Under the pieces are notes generated by a model, which did no database searches, was not told where the DNA came from, and saw nothing but the letters and a program-made list of their open reading frames with translations. A stretch of 64,000 nt of DNA, taken from Paenibacillus pasadenensis DSM 19293. GTDB lineage: Bacteria > Bacillota > Bacilli > Paenibacillales > Paenibacillaceae. This document shows, one piece after another, positions 52,901 to 61,426 of the stretch. Where the stretch lies: NCBI RefSeq assembly GCF_000422485.1, contig NZ_KE383854.1:20254-84253 (forward strand). The letters are read 5' to 3'. Numbering within the stretch: the stretch's first letter is position 1; every line of letters begins with the position of its first letter. The position numbers were made by a program, and so were the translations under genes.

Positions 52901-53046
52901 GCTATGCGCAGGAAGCGATGCAGTCGCTTCTTGGCATGGGCATCGTCCAGGGCAGCGGCGGGAAGCTGCGTCCGGAAGAAAAGGCGACACGAGCCGAAGC
53001 AGTCCGCTTGCTGTACGGAGCTCTTGAACAGCTGGGACATAGTTGA
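49923..53046 (+). pseudogene. Double-GH16 beta-glucanase with SLH anchor, broken by two frame changes
   Basis: ATG 49923 follows GGGAGGA. Frame A (to about 51190) encodes a signal peptide, an Ig-like region and a GH16 domain with catalytic DEIDIIEG, ending in NYFIINAAVSDHYGISDGSSDP. Frame B (about 51190-52335) starts inside a second GH16 domain (IFADPAGSVNPFAVLGENFLRIR) with catalytic AEIDIVEG, ends it at DMYVDYVRVFEP, then has a Pro-Thr-Ser linker and a beta-rich module. Frame C (about 52335-53046) carries three SLH motifs (FTDTGHLGWAQ, FKDVDAAAYYAAAL, FADSGRMSGYAQEAM). The end of the first GH16 and the start of the second are both missing at the first junction, which points to a deletion as well as a frameshift. 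Confidence 0.85.
51839..51928 (+). repeat. Three 30-bp tandem repeats encoding a Pro-Thr-Ser linker
   Basis: The unit ACGCCGACGCCGAGCGCC plus 12 bases occurs three times, nearly identical, encoding TPTPSAxASP linkers between the second GH16 domain and the next module. Confidence 0.9.
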
Positions 53047-53164
53047 TAGCGGTAGAGGGAAAGTAAACAGACGACGATTTTACCGGGATGCCGCATCCCT
53101 TATGATGGACTCATGGAAGAAACGCAAGGCAGCGACAAGCATGACATAAGGGGAGGCAACGCAG

Positions 53165-54862
53165 ATGAAAAAGATCCGTCAACGAAGCGCAGCGCTATCG
53201 CTCGTCCTGCTGCTCGCCATTACGAGCGCCTGCAGCAGCAACGGAGGAAGCGGCGGCAACGCGGCGAATGGAGCCGCAGGCTCGCCGGAAGGGACAGCGT
53301 CGCCGTCCGCCCAGCCGTCGGCCGCTCCGGTCGATCCGAACGCCAAGTACGATCCGCCGATCGAGCTGACGACGGTCCGCTACACCGACTCGAGCTTCAA
53401 GTTCAACGGAGGCGACTCGATCGACGACAACGTCTGGTACCGCGCCTACGAGAGCGAGCTGGGCATCCAGGTCAAAAACCAATGGGTCGTCAGCGGCGAC
53501 CAGTACAGCCAGAAGATGAACCTGTCGATCACCTCCGGCGAGCTGCCGGATCTGTTCATGGTCGACTCCAAGCAATTCCAGCAGCTGGCCGAGGCCGACA
53601 TGCTGGAGGACCTGACGCCGCTGCTGGAGACCTACGGCTCGCCGCTCACCAAGGAGATGGTCGAGCGCGGCACGAACGCCAAGGCGGCCGCCTCCTATGA
53701 CGGCAAGCTGCTCGCGATTCCGCCGGCCGAGGATTATCTCGGCGGAGCTCCGCTGCTGTGGGTGCGCACGGACTGGCTGAAGAAGCTGAACCTGCCGGAG
53801 CCGAAAACGATGGACGACTTCATGGCGATCGCCGACGCCTTCACGAACCAGGATCCGGACGGCAACGGCAAGAAGGACACGTACGCGCTGGCCGGCTCCA
53901 AGGATCTGTTGGGCGGCTACCCGGACTTCACCGGCCTCATGAACGGCTATCACGCCTACGCCAACATCTGGATCAAGGACGACTCCGGCAAGCTCGTCTA
54001 CGGCAGCGTCCAGCCGGAGATGAAAACCGCGCTCGGCAAGCTGCAGGAGCTGTACAAGGCCGGCATGATCGACAAGGAGTTCGCCGTCAAGGACGGCGGC
54101 AAGTCGGCCGAGCTGCAAGCGGCGGGCAAGGTCGGCATGAGCTACGGCGCGATGTGGAATCCGCTCTGGCCGCTGCAGGACAGCGTGACCAAGGACCCGA
54201 ACGCCGAGTGGGGCGCCTACCCGGTGCTGTCCGCGGACAGTGAGCCGGCCAAAGCCCAGTCCAAGGCCGACTTCAACTCCTTCTGGGTCGTCCGCAAAGG
54301 CGCGGAGCATCCCGAGGCGATCATCAAGCTGTTCAACCTGTACAACGAAAAGATCGTCAGCGAAAACGCCGAGCCGGCGACATTCCACAGCAAGGACGGC
54401 GTGGAGTTCTTCAAATACGCGCTCATGTCCAACGGCTTCGGCACGCCGGAGGGGCTGCTCGCCATCCACAAGCAGGTCGTCGCCGCGCTCGAGTCCGGCG
54501 ATCCTGCGGCGCTCAATCCGGAGGGCAAGGACTACTATGACAAGATCAAGAAGTTCCAGGACGGCGACAAGGCGAACTGGGGCACGAACAAAGTCTTCGG
54601 CGTCGGCGGCTCATGGGATGTCATCGGCAAAAACTACGTCGATGCCGGCAACCTGATGAAAAGCGAGTTCTTCGGCGCTCAGACGCCGACGATGAGCGAG
54701 AAGCAGGCCATCCTCGACAAGCTCGTGCTCGAGACGTTCACCAAGATCATTCTCGGCGCCTCGCTCGATACGTTCGACAAGTTCGTCACCGACTGGAGCA
54801 AGCTCGGCGGCGAGCAGATCACCAAGGAAGTGAACGACTGGTACGCCACTAAAAACGGCTGA
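53165..54862 (+). CDS. LplA-type ABC oligosaccharide-binding lipoprotein
   Basis: 565 residues behind AAGGGGAGG. Signal peptide with lipobox AITSACSS, Gly/Ser/Pro linker, then an extracellular solute-binding family 1 fold of the long (LplA/YtcQ) type. It contains the calcium-loop-like DPDGNGKKDTYAL, common in these proteins. It would capture oligosaccharides released by the neighbouring GH16 enzymes. First gene of the importer operon. Confidence 0.93.
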   Translation: MKKIRQRSAALSLVLLLAITSACSSNGGSGGNAANGAAGSPEGTASPSAQPSAAPVDPNAKYDPPIELTTVRYTDSSFKFNGGDSIDDNVWYRAYESELGIQVKNQWVVSGDQYSQKMNLSITSGELPDLFMVDSKQFQQLAEADMLEDLTPLLETYGSPLTKEMVERGTNAKAAASYDGKLLAIPPAEDYLGGAPLLWVRTDWLKKLNLPEPKTMDDFMAIADAFTNQDPDGNGKKDTYALAGSKDLLGGYPDFTGLMNGYHAYANIWIKDDSGKLVYGSVQPEMKTALGKLQELYKAGMIDKEFAVKDGGKSAELQAAGKVGMSYGAMWNPLWPLQDSVTKDPNAEWGAYPVLSADSEPAKAQSKADFNSFWVVRKGAEHPEAIIKLFNLYNEKIVSENAEPATFHSKDGVEFFKYALMSNGFGTPEGLLAIHKQVVAALESGDPAALNPEGKDYYDKIKKFQDGDKANWGTNKVFGVGGSWDVIGKNYVDAGNLMKSEFFGAQTPTMSEKQAILDKLVLETFTKIILGASLDTFDKFVTDWSKLGGEQITKEVNDWYATKNG

Positions 54863-54891
54863 GTTCCTCCGGACTCGGACGGACGAATCGG

Positions 54892-54920
54892 GGGATCGGA
54901 GCTGCTTCCGATCCCTTTCC
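54892..54920 (+). terminator. Attenuating hairpin between binding protein and permeases
   Basis: GGGATCGGA/TCCGATCCC stem followed by only TTT. It probably lets the binding protein be made in excess over the permeases. Confidence 0.65.
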
Positions 54921-54983
54921 TGCGGTTTGGCTGCGGATGGCGGTCTCTTGGCCGCCGCTTTTTTTCAAAAGGAGGGCATTCCC

Positions 54984-55883
54984 ATGTTCAGCGCCAAGGC
55001 GAGACGCCAGCTGCCTCTTCATCTCATGGTCTTACCGTCGCTCGTGCTCGTGCTGATCTTCAGCTACGGTCCGATCGGAGGGCTCGTCATCGCCTTCCAG
55101 AAATTCTCGATCATCAAAGGCATCTTGGACTCCCCGTTCAACGGGCTGGACAACTTTCGCTACATGCTCCAGCTGCCGGAGATCGGCACGGTCGTGCGCA
55201 ATACGCTCGTCATCGCCTGCATGAAGATCGTCGCCGGCCTGGCCGTGCCGATCGTCGTCTCGCTGCTGCTCAACGAGCTGCGGCTGCAGCTGTTCAAGCG
55301 CTGGATCCAGACGATGATCTACCTGCCGCATTTTCTGTCCTGGATCATTCTGGGCGGCATCCTGATCGACATCCTCTCTCCGTCGCAGGGCATCATCAAC
55401 CAGCTGCTCGGCGCGTTCGGCATCGAGCCGGTCTTTTTCCTCGGCGATGCGCGCTGGTTCCCGGCGGTCGTGGTCGTATCGGACGTGTGGAAGGAATTCG
55501 GCTTCAGCACGATCGTTTATCTCGCGGCGCTCGCCGGCATCAATCCCGCGCTCTACGAGGCAGCCGTCATCGACGGCGCGAACCGCTGGAAGCAGACGCT
55601 GCACATCACGCTGCCCGGCATGATCCCCGTCATCGTGCTGCTGGCGACGCTCAGCCTGGGCAACGTGCTGAACGCCGGCTTCGACCAGATCTTCAACCTG
55701 TACAGCCCGGTCGTCTACGAGACCGGCGACATCATCGACACGCTCGTGTACCGGATCGGCCTCGAGCAGGCCCAGTACAGCCTCGCGACCGCCGTCGGAC
55801 TGATGAAGTCGATCGTGTCGGTCATCCTCATCTCGGTGTCCTACTACCTCGCGTACCGGCTGGCGAACTATCGGATTTTCTAG
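54984..55883 (+). CDS. LplB/YtcP-type ABC sugar permease
   Basis: 300 residues from ATG 54984 behind AAAAGGAGG. Six helices, N-terminal PLHLMVLPSLVLVLIFSYGPIGGLVIAFQKF, and EAA segment YEAAVIDGANRWKQTLHITLPGMIPV. Confidence 0.94.
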   Translation: MFSAKARRQLPLHLMVLPSLVLVLIFSYGPIGGLVIAFQKFSIIKGILDSPFNGLDNFRYMLQLPEIGTVVRNTLVIACMKIVAGLAVPIVVSLLLNELRLQLFKRWIQTMIYLPHFLSWIILGGILIDILSPSQGIINQLLGAFGIEPVFFLGDARWFPAVVVVSDVWKEFGFSTIVYLAALAGINPALYEAAVIDGANRWKQTLHITLPGMIPVIVLLATLSLGNVLNAGFDQIFNLYSPVVYETGDIIDTLVYRIGLEQAQYSLATAVGLMKSIVSVILISVSYYLAYRLANYRIF

Positions 55884-55899
55884 AAAGGAGCGAGTCGCC

Positions 55900-56781
55900 A
55901 TGAATCATCTCACCCGCGCAGGGCGCGTCTTCAACGCCTTCAACGCCGGCTTCCTGCTGCTGCTCGCGCTGCTCTGCCTGTTCCCGCTCGTCAACGTGCT
56001 CGCCGTCTCGCTCAGCTCCAGCTCCGCCGCCGGCGCCGGACTCGTCACGCTCTGGCCGGTCGACTTCACGCTGCAGTCGTACGAATTCGTGCTGAACAAG
56101 CCCGAGTTTCTGCGGGCGCTCCTCATCAGCGTCGAGCGGCTGCTGCTCGGCACCGCCATCAACATGCTGCTGACGATCACGCTCGCCTATCCGCTGTCCA
56201 AGGAGCCGGCCGCCTTCAAGGGCCGCACCGTCTACGTCTGGTTTTTTGTCGTCACGATCCTCGTCGGCGGCGGACTCATCCCGTGGTACCTGATCATCCA
56301 GAAGCTCGGCCTGCTCGGCTCGATCTGGGCGCTCGTGCTGCCCGGCGCGGTCAACGTGTTCAACGCCGTGCTGCTGCTCAATTTCTACCGCGGCCTGCCG
56401 CGGGAGCTGGAGGAGGCGGCCTTTGTCGACGGCGCGGGCCACTGGCGCATCCTGTGGAGCATCTATGTGCCGCTGTCGATGCCGGCGATCGCCACGCTCA
56501 TCCTGTTCTCGATGGTCGGCCACTGGAATTCCTGGTTCGACGGCCTCATCCTGATGAACTCCCCGAGCGAGTATCCGCTGCAGAGCTATCTGCAGACAGT
56601 CGTCATCAACCGCGACCTGACGCTCGTCACGATGTCGGACGCCGCGACGCTTGCCGCCGTATCCGACCGCACGCTCAAGGGCGCGCAGATTTTCCTGGCG
56701 GCGCTGCCGATCATCTGCGTCTATCCGTTCCTGCAGCGCTTTTTCATCAAAGGCATCGTCGTCGGCAGCGTCAAGGAATAG
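55900..56781 (+). CDS. LplC/YtcP-type ABC sugar permease
   Basis: 293 residues behind AAAGGAG, 16 bases after the first permease. Helices and EAA segment LEEAAFVDGAGHWRILWSIYVPLSMPAIATLILFSMVGHWNSWFDGL are typical of the CUT1 LplC group, including the C-terminal FLQRFFIKGIVVGSVKE. The ATPase is usually encoded elsewhere (MsmX-like) for this group. Confidence 0.95.
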   Translation: MNHLTRAGRVFNAFNAGFLLLLALLCLFPLVNVLAVSLSSSSAAGAGLVTLWPVDFTLQSYEFVLNKPEFLRALLISVERLLLGTAINMLLTITLAYPLSKEPAAFKGRTVYVWFFVVTILVGGGLIPWYLIIQKLGLLGSIWALVLPGAVNVFNAVLLLNFYRGLPRELEEAAFVDGAGHWRILWSIYVPLSMPAIATLILFSMVGHWNSWFDGLILMNSPSEYPLQSYLQTVVINRDLTLVTMSDAATLAAVSDRTLKGAQIFLAALPIICVYPFLQRFFIKGIVVGSVKE

Positions 56782-56796
56782 AGAGGAGACTGCCTT

Positions 56797-57864
56797 ATGT
56801 CAGACGTTCACCCAAAGTCAGACGTTCATCCTAAGTCGGACGTCCATCCATTGCCGGACCTGGCCCGCCTGCACGCTCCGCATCGCCGTCCCGAGCCGGT
56901 CCTGCTGCCGTCGGGCGAGCCCGGGCGCTATGATTCCGAGGCGGTCGACTGCCCGTTCGTCTTCCGCCATCGGGATCGATTCTACATGATGCATATCGGC
57001 TTCGACGGGCGCGGCTACCAGACGGCGCTCGCCGCGAGCGACGATCTGCTGGCCTGGACGCGGCTCGGCGTCATTCTCGGACGGGGGACGGACGACTCCC
57101 GCTGGGACCATGTCGGAGCGGCGGGCTCGTGGATGCTGCTGGAGAGCAGCGATCTGGACGAGACGCCCCGGCTCAAGAAGGTCGACGGACGCTACTGGAT
57201 GATCTATCACGCCTACCCGGACTTCGGCTATGAGGAGGGGGGAGCGGCGATGGGGCTGGCCTGGTGCGAGGACGAGGAGCTGCTGGAGTGGCATCGGCTT
57301 CCCGAGCCGGTGATGACGTTCGGCGATGGCGGGGAGTGGGAGCGCGGCGGACTGTACAAATGCTGCCTGCTGGAGCATGAGGGGCGCTACTGGATGTTCT
57401 ACAACGCCAAGGAGAAGCCCGACTGGCCGTGGATCGAGCAGACCGGACTCGCCTGGTCGGACGACCTGCGCGTCTGGCAGCGGCATCCGGCCAATCCTCT
57501 GCTTGCCGTCAGCGAAGGAACGTTCTACAGCCGGTATGTCAGCGATCCGTGCATCCGCTTCGACAAGCCGAGCGGCTGGTGGGTCAATTTCGGGTTCGGC
57601 TTCGACGGTGAGCATGCGCAAGGGCTGCTCGCGCTCTCCCGCGACCTGGAGTCGTGGCGCATCCTGCCCGAGCCTTCGCTGCCGCATGGAGCGCCGGGCG
57701 AGATCGACCAGACGCATGCGCACAAGTCGTTCGTCGTCCGCTGGGAGGGGACGCTGTACCACTTTTACTGCGCCTGCCGCCCCGCCCGTCCCGGAGATCC
57801 AGCGTGGAGCGGAGCGGGCGGCGAGCTGCGGAGCATCGCCGTCGCGACGAGCCGGCCGCTCTGA
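56797..57864 (+). CDS. GH43/GH32-like five-bladed propeller glycosidase, cytoplasmic
   Basis: 355 residues behind AGAGGAG, 15 bases after the permease. Propeller repeats include DCPFVFRHRDRFYMMHIGFDGRGYQTALAASDDLLAW, VDGRYWMIYHAYPDFGYEEGGAAMGLAWCEDEELLEW, EWERGGLYKCCLLEHEGRYWMFYNAK and VSDPCIRF. Acidic residues at blade starts match the clan. No signal peptide, so it should hydrolyse the imported oligosaccharide. The N-terminus has SDVHPK repeated three times from an 18-bp tandem repeat (56806-56859), unusual for the family. Confidence 0.82.
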   Translation: MSDVHPKSDVHPKSDVHPLPDLARLHAPHRRPEPVLLPSGEPGRYDSEAVDCPFVFRHRDRFYMMHIGFDGRGYQTALAASDDLLAWTRLGVILGRGTDDSRWDHVGAAGSWMLLESSDLDETPRLKKVDGRYWMIYHAYPDFGYEEGGAAMGLAWCEDEELLEWHRLPEPVMTFGDGGEWERGGLYKCCLLEHEGRYWMFYNAKEKPDWPWIEQTGLAWSDDLRVWQRHPANPLLAVSEGTFYSRYVSDPCIRFDKPSGWWVNFGFGFDGEHAQGLLALSRDLESWRILPEPSLPHGAPGEIDQTHAHKSFVVRWEGTLYHFYCACRPARPGDPAWSGAGGELRSIAVATSRPL

Positions 57865-59484
57865 TCAGCCGCCGCCTTCCCGATCCCGGTATTCCTGGGG
57901 AGTCGCATTCATTTCCCGTTTGAAAAACCGTCCGAAGGATGTCGCCGAGTCGAACCCGACTTTCGCTGCGACATCCTGTATTTTCATGCGCGAATATTTC
58001 AGCAGATCGCAGGAGCGGGCGAGCCGCAGGCTCGCGATATGCTCGGACAGCCCGACGCCGGCCTGCTGCTTGAACAGCCGGGACAGGTAGGTCGGGTTGA
58101 GGTAGACGAGATCGGCCAGCCGGTTCAGCGACAGGTCCTCGTCGAGATGGCTTTCGATGAATCCGGTCAGCCGGCCGATGACCTGATGGGTGCCGGCCTC
58201 GCTTTCGCGCCGACGGCTCTCCAGCAGGCTCTCGAGCGCGGAGCGCAGCGCATCGAGGGCATGCTCCCAGGTCGGATGGGCGTCCAGCGAGGACAGGCGC
58301 GCCGTCCATGACGCCGGCTCGGACTCGTCGCCGCGCGCGGAGCGGTTGGCGGTCGACAGCAGCATGTAGGTGATGCCGTTGTACATCTCGTAAAGGAACG
58401 GATGCCGCCCGCCGAGCTGGCGCGAGAGGGCGGCGAGCCGGTCGAAGTCGTCCAGCAGCTTCATGTCCAGCGCCGGATCGGCGTCCAGCACCTGCTTGAG
58501 CCGGTTCTGCGCCTCGACGAGCGCTTCGCTCGGCTGCCCGGCTCCTGCCGGGGCATGGTTGAGCAGCACGCGGTCGGTGAGCAGCATTTCCTTGCGCTGG
58601 CCGTAGCCGTAAAAAAGGATGCGCCGCAGCTCGGCCTGCTTCGCCGGCAAGCCTTGCCAGGGCACGGCCTTTTCGGCGGCGACGAGCGAGACCGGCAGCT
58701 TGAGGTACGTGCGGCTCGCTTCCTGCACCTGCTCGAGCTGATCGTGCAGACGCTTCGCCCAGCCGTCTGGCGCGGCGTCCGGCTCCGGCTGCGCCAGGCC
58801 GACCAGGCCGTCCTCCTCCAGGAAGCAGACGATGCGGCTGCCGGCCAGCAGCTCCTGCATGATATTGTCGAGCGCATAGCATAGCAGCGCCTTGTCGGCG
58901 TCGGAGCGGACCGCGCCCCATTCGTCGATGCGGGCGAGCAGCGGCAGGACGGGGCGCGACGCGTCGAGCCCGAGCCGCAGCTCGTCGAAGCGCTCCTGCC
59001 GGACGGGGGCCGTGCCGGCCAGCAGCTGCCGCGCGTAGTCGCGCCGCAGCGCCGACAGCGACTGCTCCATCGCCGCTCGGGCCTGCTCCAGCAGCCGGCT
59101 CATCCGTTCGGACTCGGCGAGCTCTCCGATCGCCTTGCCGACCGCCTCCAGGATCGCCTCGTCGCCGTCCATTTTCAGCACGTAATCGACGCTGCCGCCG
59201 CGCATAGCCTTCTGGATGTAGGAGAAGTCGTCATACCCCGAGAGAAAGACGACCTTGCAGGCCGGCCATCTCTCGCGCATGACCGCCTGCAGCTCGAGGC
59301 CGCTCATGCCGGGCATGCGGATGTCGAGCAGCGCGACGTCGATCGGATGCCGCTCCAGCTGCTCCAGCGCCTCGGCGGCGGATGTCGCCGTGAGCGCCTC
59401 CAGCGGCCAAGGCGCCTCGGTCTCCATCAGATGCCGGATTCCCCGGACGATATTCGGCTCATTGTCCACGATCAGCAGCTTCAT
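57865..59484 (-). CDS. YesN-type response regulator with AraC output domain
   Basis: 539 residues. Receiver domain with phospho-acceptor Asp in VALLDIRMPGMSG and Lys in YVLKMDGDEA, a long central region (about 130-430), and a C-terminal AraC-type double helix-turn-helix (GFIESHLDEDLSLNRLADLVYLNPTYLSRLFKQQAGVGLSEHIASLRL; KIQDVAAKVGFDSATSFGRFFKREMNATPQEYR). It is paired with the YesM-type kinase, overlapping it by 26 bases, and probably activates the flanking glucan genes. Confidence 0.95.
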   Translation of the reverse strand: MKLLIVDNEPNIVRGIRHLMETEAPWPLEALTATSAAEALEQLERHPIDVALLDIRMPGMSGLELQAVMRERWPACKVVFLSGYDDFSYIQKAMRGGSVDYVLKMDGDEAILEAVGKAIGELAESERMSRLLEQARAAMEQSLSALRRDYARQLLAGTAPVRQERFDELRLGLDASRPVLPLLARIDEWGAVRSDADKALLCYALDNIMQELLAGSRIVCFLEEDGLVGLAQPEPDAAPDGWAKRLHDQLEQVQEASRTYLKLPVSLVAAEKAVPWQGLPAKQAELRRILFYGYGQRKEMLLTDRVLLNHAPAGAGQPSEALVEAQNRLKQVLDADPALDMKLLDDFDRLAALSRQLGGRHPFLYEMYNGITYMLLSTANRSARGDESEPASWTARLSSLDAHPTWEHALDALRSALESLLESRRRESEAGTHQVIGRLTGFIESHLDEDLSLNRLADLVYLNPTYLSRLFKQQAGVGLSEHIASLRLARSCDLLKYSRMKIQDVAAKVGFDSATSFGRFFKREMNATPQEYRDREGGG

Positions 59485-61228
59485 CTTGGATGCTCCTCCT
59501 TTGTTGTTCGGCAGGCAGGACGAGAGTCAGCGACAGGCCGCCGAGCGGGCTGCGGTCGGCTGTCAGGCGCGCGCCTTCGCCGAAGTGCAGCCGCAGCCGC
59601 AGCTGGACGTTGCGCAGTCCTTCGCTGTCCGACGGGAAGCCCGGATCGCCCAGCAGCTTGCGGATCGCGTCCAGCCGCTCCTCGTCGAGCGCTTCGCCGT
59701 TGTCGTCCACATGGACGAGCAGCCGGCCGTCCTCCTCGCGGAACGACAACCGGACAAGTCCTTGCCCGGAGCGGTCCTCCAGGCCGTGGTGATAGGCGTT
59801 CTCCACGAGCGGCTGCAGCAGCAGCTTCGGCACGGCGAGCTCCTCCCATCCCGGCGGGATCGGGTCCAGCTCGACGCGGATATGCTCCTCGAAGCGGATC
59901 GTCTGGATGGCGGCGTAGGCGTTCACGAACATCATTTCCTGCCGCAGCGGCACCTTGTCGGCGTTTTTGGTCACATAGCGGAAGTAGTCGCCCAGATGCT
60001 TGGTGAAGGCGGCTACCTTGTCATGCTCTTTCAGCTTGGCGAGGCGGTACAGATTGAACAGGCAGTTGTACAGGAAATGCGGATTGATCTGCGACTGCAG
60101 CTGCTTCAGCTCGGCTGCCTTGACCTGATACTGCTGCACGTACGCCTCGTCGATCAGCTCCTGCAGGCGGGAGACGGTCCGGTTGTACTGCAGGTACAAG
60201 TAGTTGAACTCGTCGCGGGACCGGTAGCGGAGCTTGAACGAGAGATCGCCCTTCTCCAGGCTCTTGAAGGCGCGGACCAGCTCCCGCAGCGGGCTGTGGA
60301 TGATCCGGTACAAGCCGTACGCGAACAGCAGGGCGAGCAGCGTCGAGGCGGCGGCCAGCAGCAGCGTCCAGTTGCCGAAGCGCTGGATCGGTCCGAGGAA
60401 GCTCCGCTCGTCGAGGAACAGCACGAGCGTCAGCCCGAGCCGGGAGGAGGTCTCGTAGAAGGCATACTTGCGCCCATCGCCGCCGCGCAGCAGGAACAGG
60501 CCGCTTTTGCTGCCGGCCTCCATGCGGGAGGCAAGCTCCTCGCGGAATCCCGTGGCGTCGTCCGGCAGCGGGCCGTAGCTCTCTTGCCAGCTCATCTGCG
60601 CGTTCGTCAGCATGGCGGCTCCTTCTCCGGTCAGCTCGAAGCCCGACAGCAGGCGCCGGATCGACGCTCCGGACAGCTCCATGCCGATCGTGAAGCCCTT
60701 GCCGACCGGGGGCGAGCTTGGATACGGGCTGCTCAGCCAGAGGCGGCCGCGATCGACGAGGAAGGGCGCCTCATAGGGATTGATGACCTGGTTGAGCGCC
60801 GCCGCCTGCTCCGGATCGACCGATCCGTAGCTGTCCGCCGATACTTTGCGGTCGAGTCCGGGAAACAGCACAAACGCGTCGGAGACGTACGAGCTCATGA
60901 ACTTGAGCGTCGTCAGCTTTTTCTGCACGTTCTGGATCGACTCTGTGTACTGCTGGTCCGACATGATGATCGAGGAGTAGGCGAGCGCCCGAATCTCGTC
61001 GTCGAAGGCATACTGCTGCTGGAGCGTGATGAGCGGACCGAAATCGTACTCCAGCACGCGCATGTAGGAAGCGGCCTTGGCCTGCGTCGAGCGGATGATC
61101 TCGTCGCGCACGAGCCTTTCGCTCTGCGCGTTCATGAGCAGGCTGATGGCGACGAGCGGGACGAGCAGCAGCAGGAAGCTCAGCACCAGCTTCGGGTAGA
61201 TGGTCAATCGGCTCAGGAACGTTCTCAT
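59459..61228 (-). CDS. YesM-type sensor histidine kinase
   Basis: 589 residues using ATG 61228, 9 bases after GGGAGGAG; an ATG at 61270 lies in promoter-like TATAAT sequence. Membrane helix (about 7-30), an extracellular sensor of about 250 residues, second helix (FGNWTLLLAAASTLLALLFAYGLYRII), HAMP, His_kinase segment QINPHFLYNCLFNLYRLAKL (the conserved His is phosphorylated), and a HATPase domain with NAYHHGLE and VDDNGEAL. It should sense extracellular oligosaccharide, perhaps with the LplA-type protein. Confidence 0.95.
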   Translation of the reverse strand: MRTFLSRLTIYPKLVLSFLLLLVPLVAISLLMNAQSERLVRDEIIRSTQAKAASYMRVLEYDFGPLITLQQQYAFDDEIRALAYSSIIMSDQQYTESIQNVQKKLTTLKFMSSYVSDAFVLFPGLDRKVSADSYGSVDPEQAAALNQVINPYEAPFLVDRGRLWLSSPYPSSPPVGKGFTIGMELSGASIRRLLSGFELTGEGAAMLTNAQMSWQESYGPLPDDATGFREELASRMEAGSKSGLFLLRGGDGRKYAFYETSSRLGLTLVLFLDERSFLGPIQRFGNWTLLLAAASTLLALLFAYGLYRIIHSPLRELVRAFKSLEKGDLSFKLRYRSRDEFNYLYLQYNRTVSRLQELIDEAYVQQYQVKAAELKQLQSQINPHFLYNCLFNLYRLAKLKEHDKVAAFTKHLGDYFRYVTKNADKVPLRQEMMFVNAYAAIQTIRFEEHIRVELDPIPPGWEELAVPKLLLQPLVENAYHHGLEDRSGQGLVRLSFREEDGRLLVHVDDNGEALDEERLDAIRKLLGDPGFPSDSEGLRNVQLRLRLHFGEGARLTADRSPLGGLSLTLVLPAEQQRRSIQDEAADRGQ

Positions 61229-61426
61229 GCCGTCAGGCTCCTCCCGCTTGGGGGCGTCTTTTTTTTTCATTATAGCCCGGATAGCCCGCCGCTCCTACGC
61301 ATCGGAACGAACAAGTCAAGGAGGGCAGAGCGGAAGGTTGACAGCTGCAGATGGAATGGAAACGCTTCCGGTCTAGAATGGGTGAGCCAGGCCAACTTCG
61401 GTTCAGAGAGAGGATGATTCAGCTTG

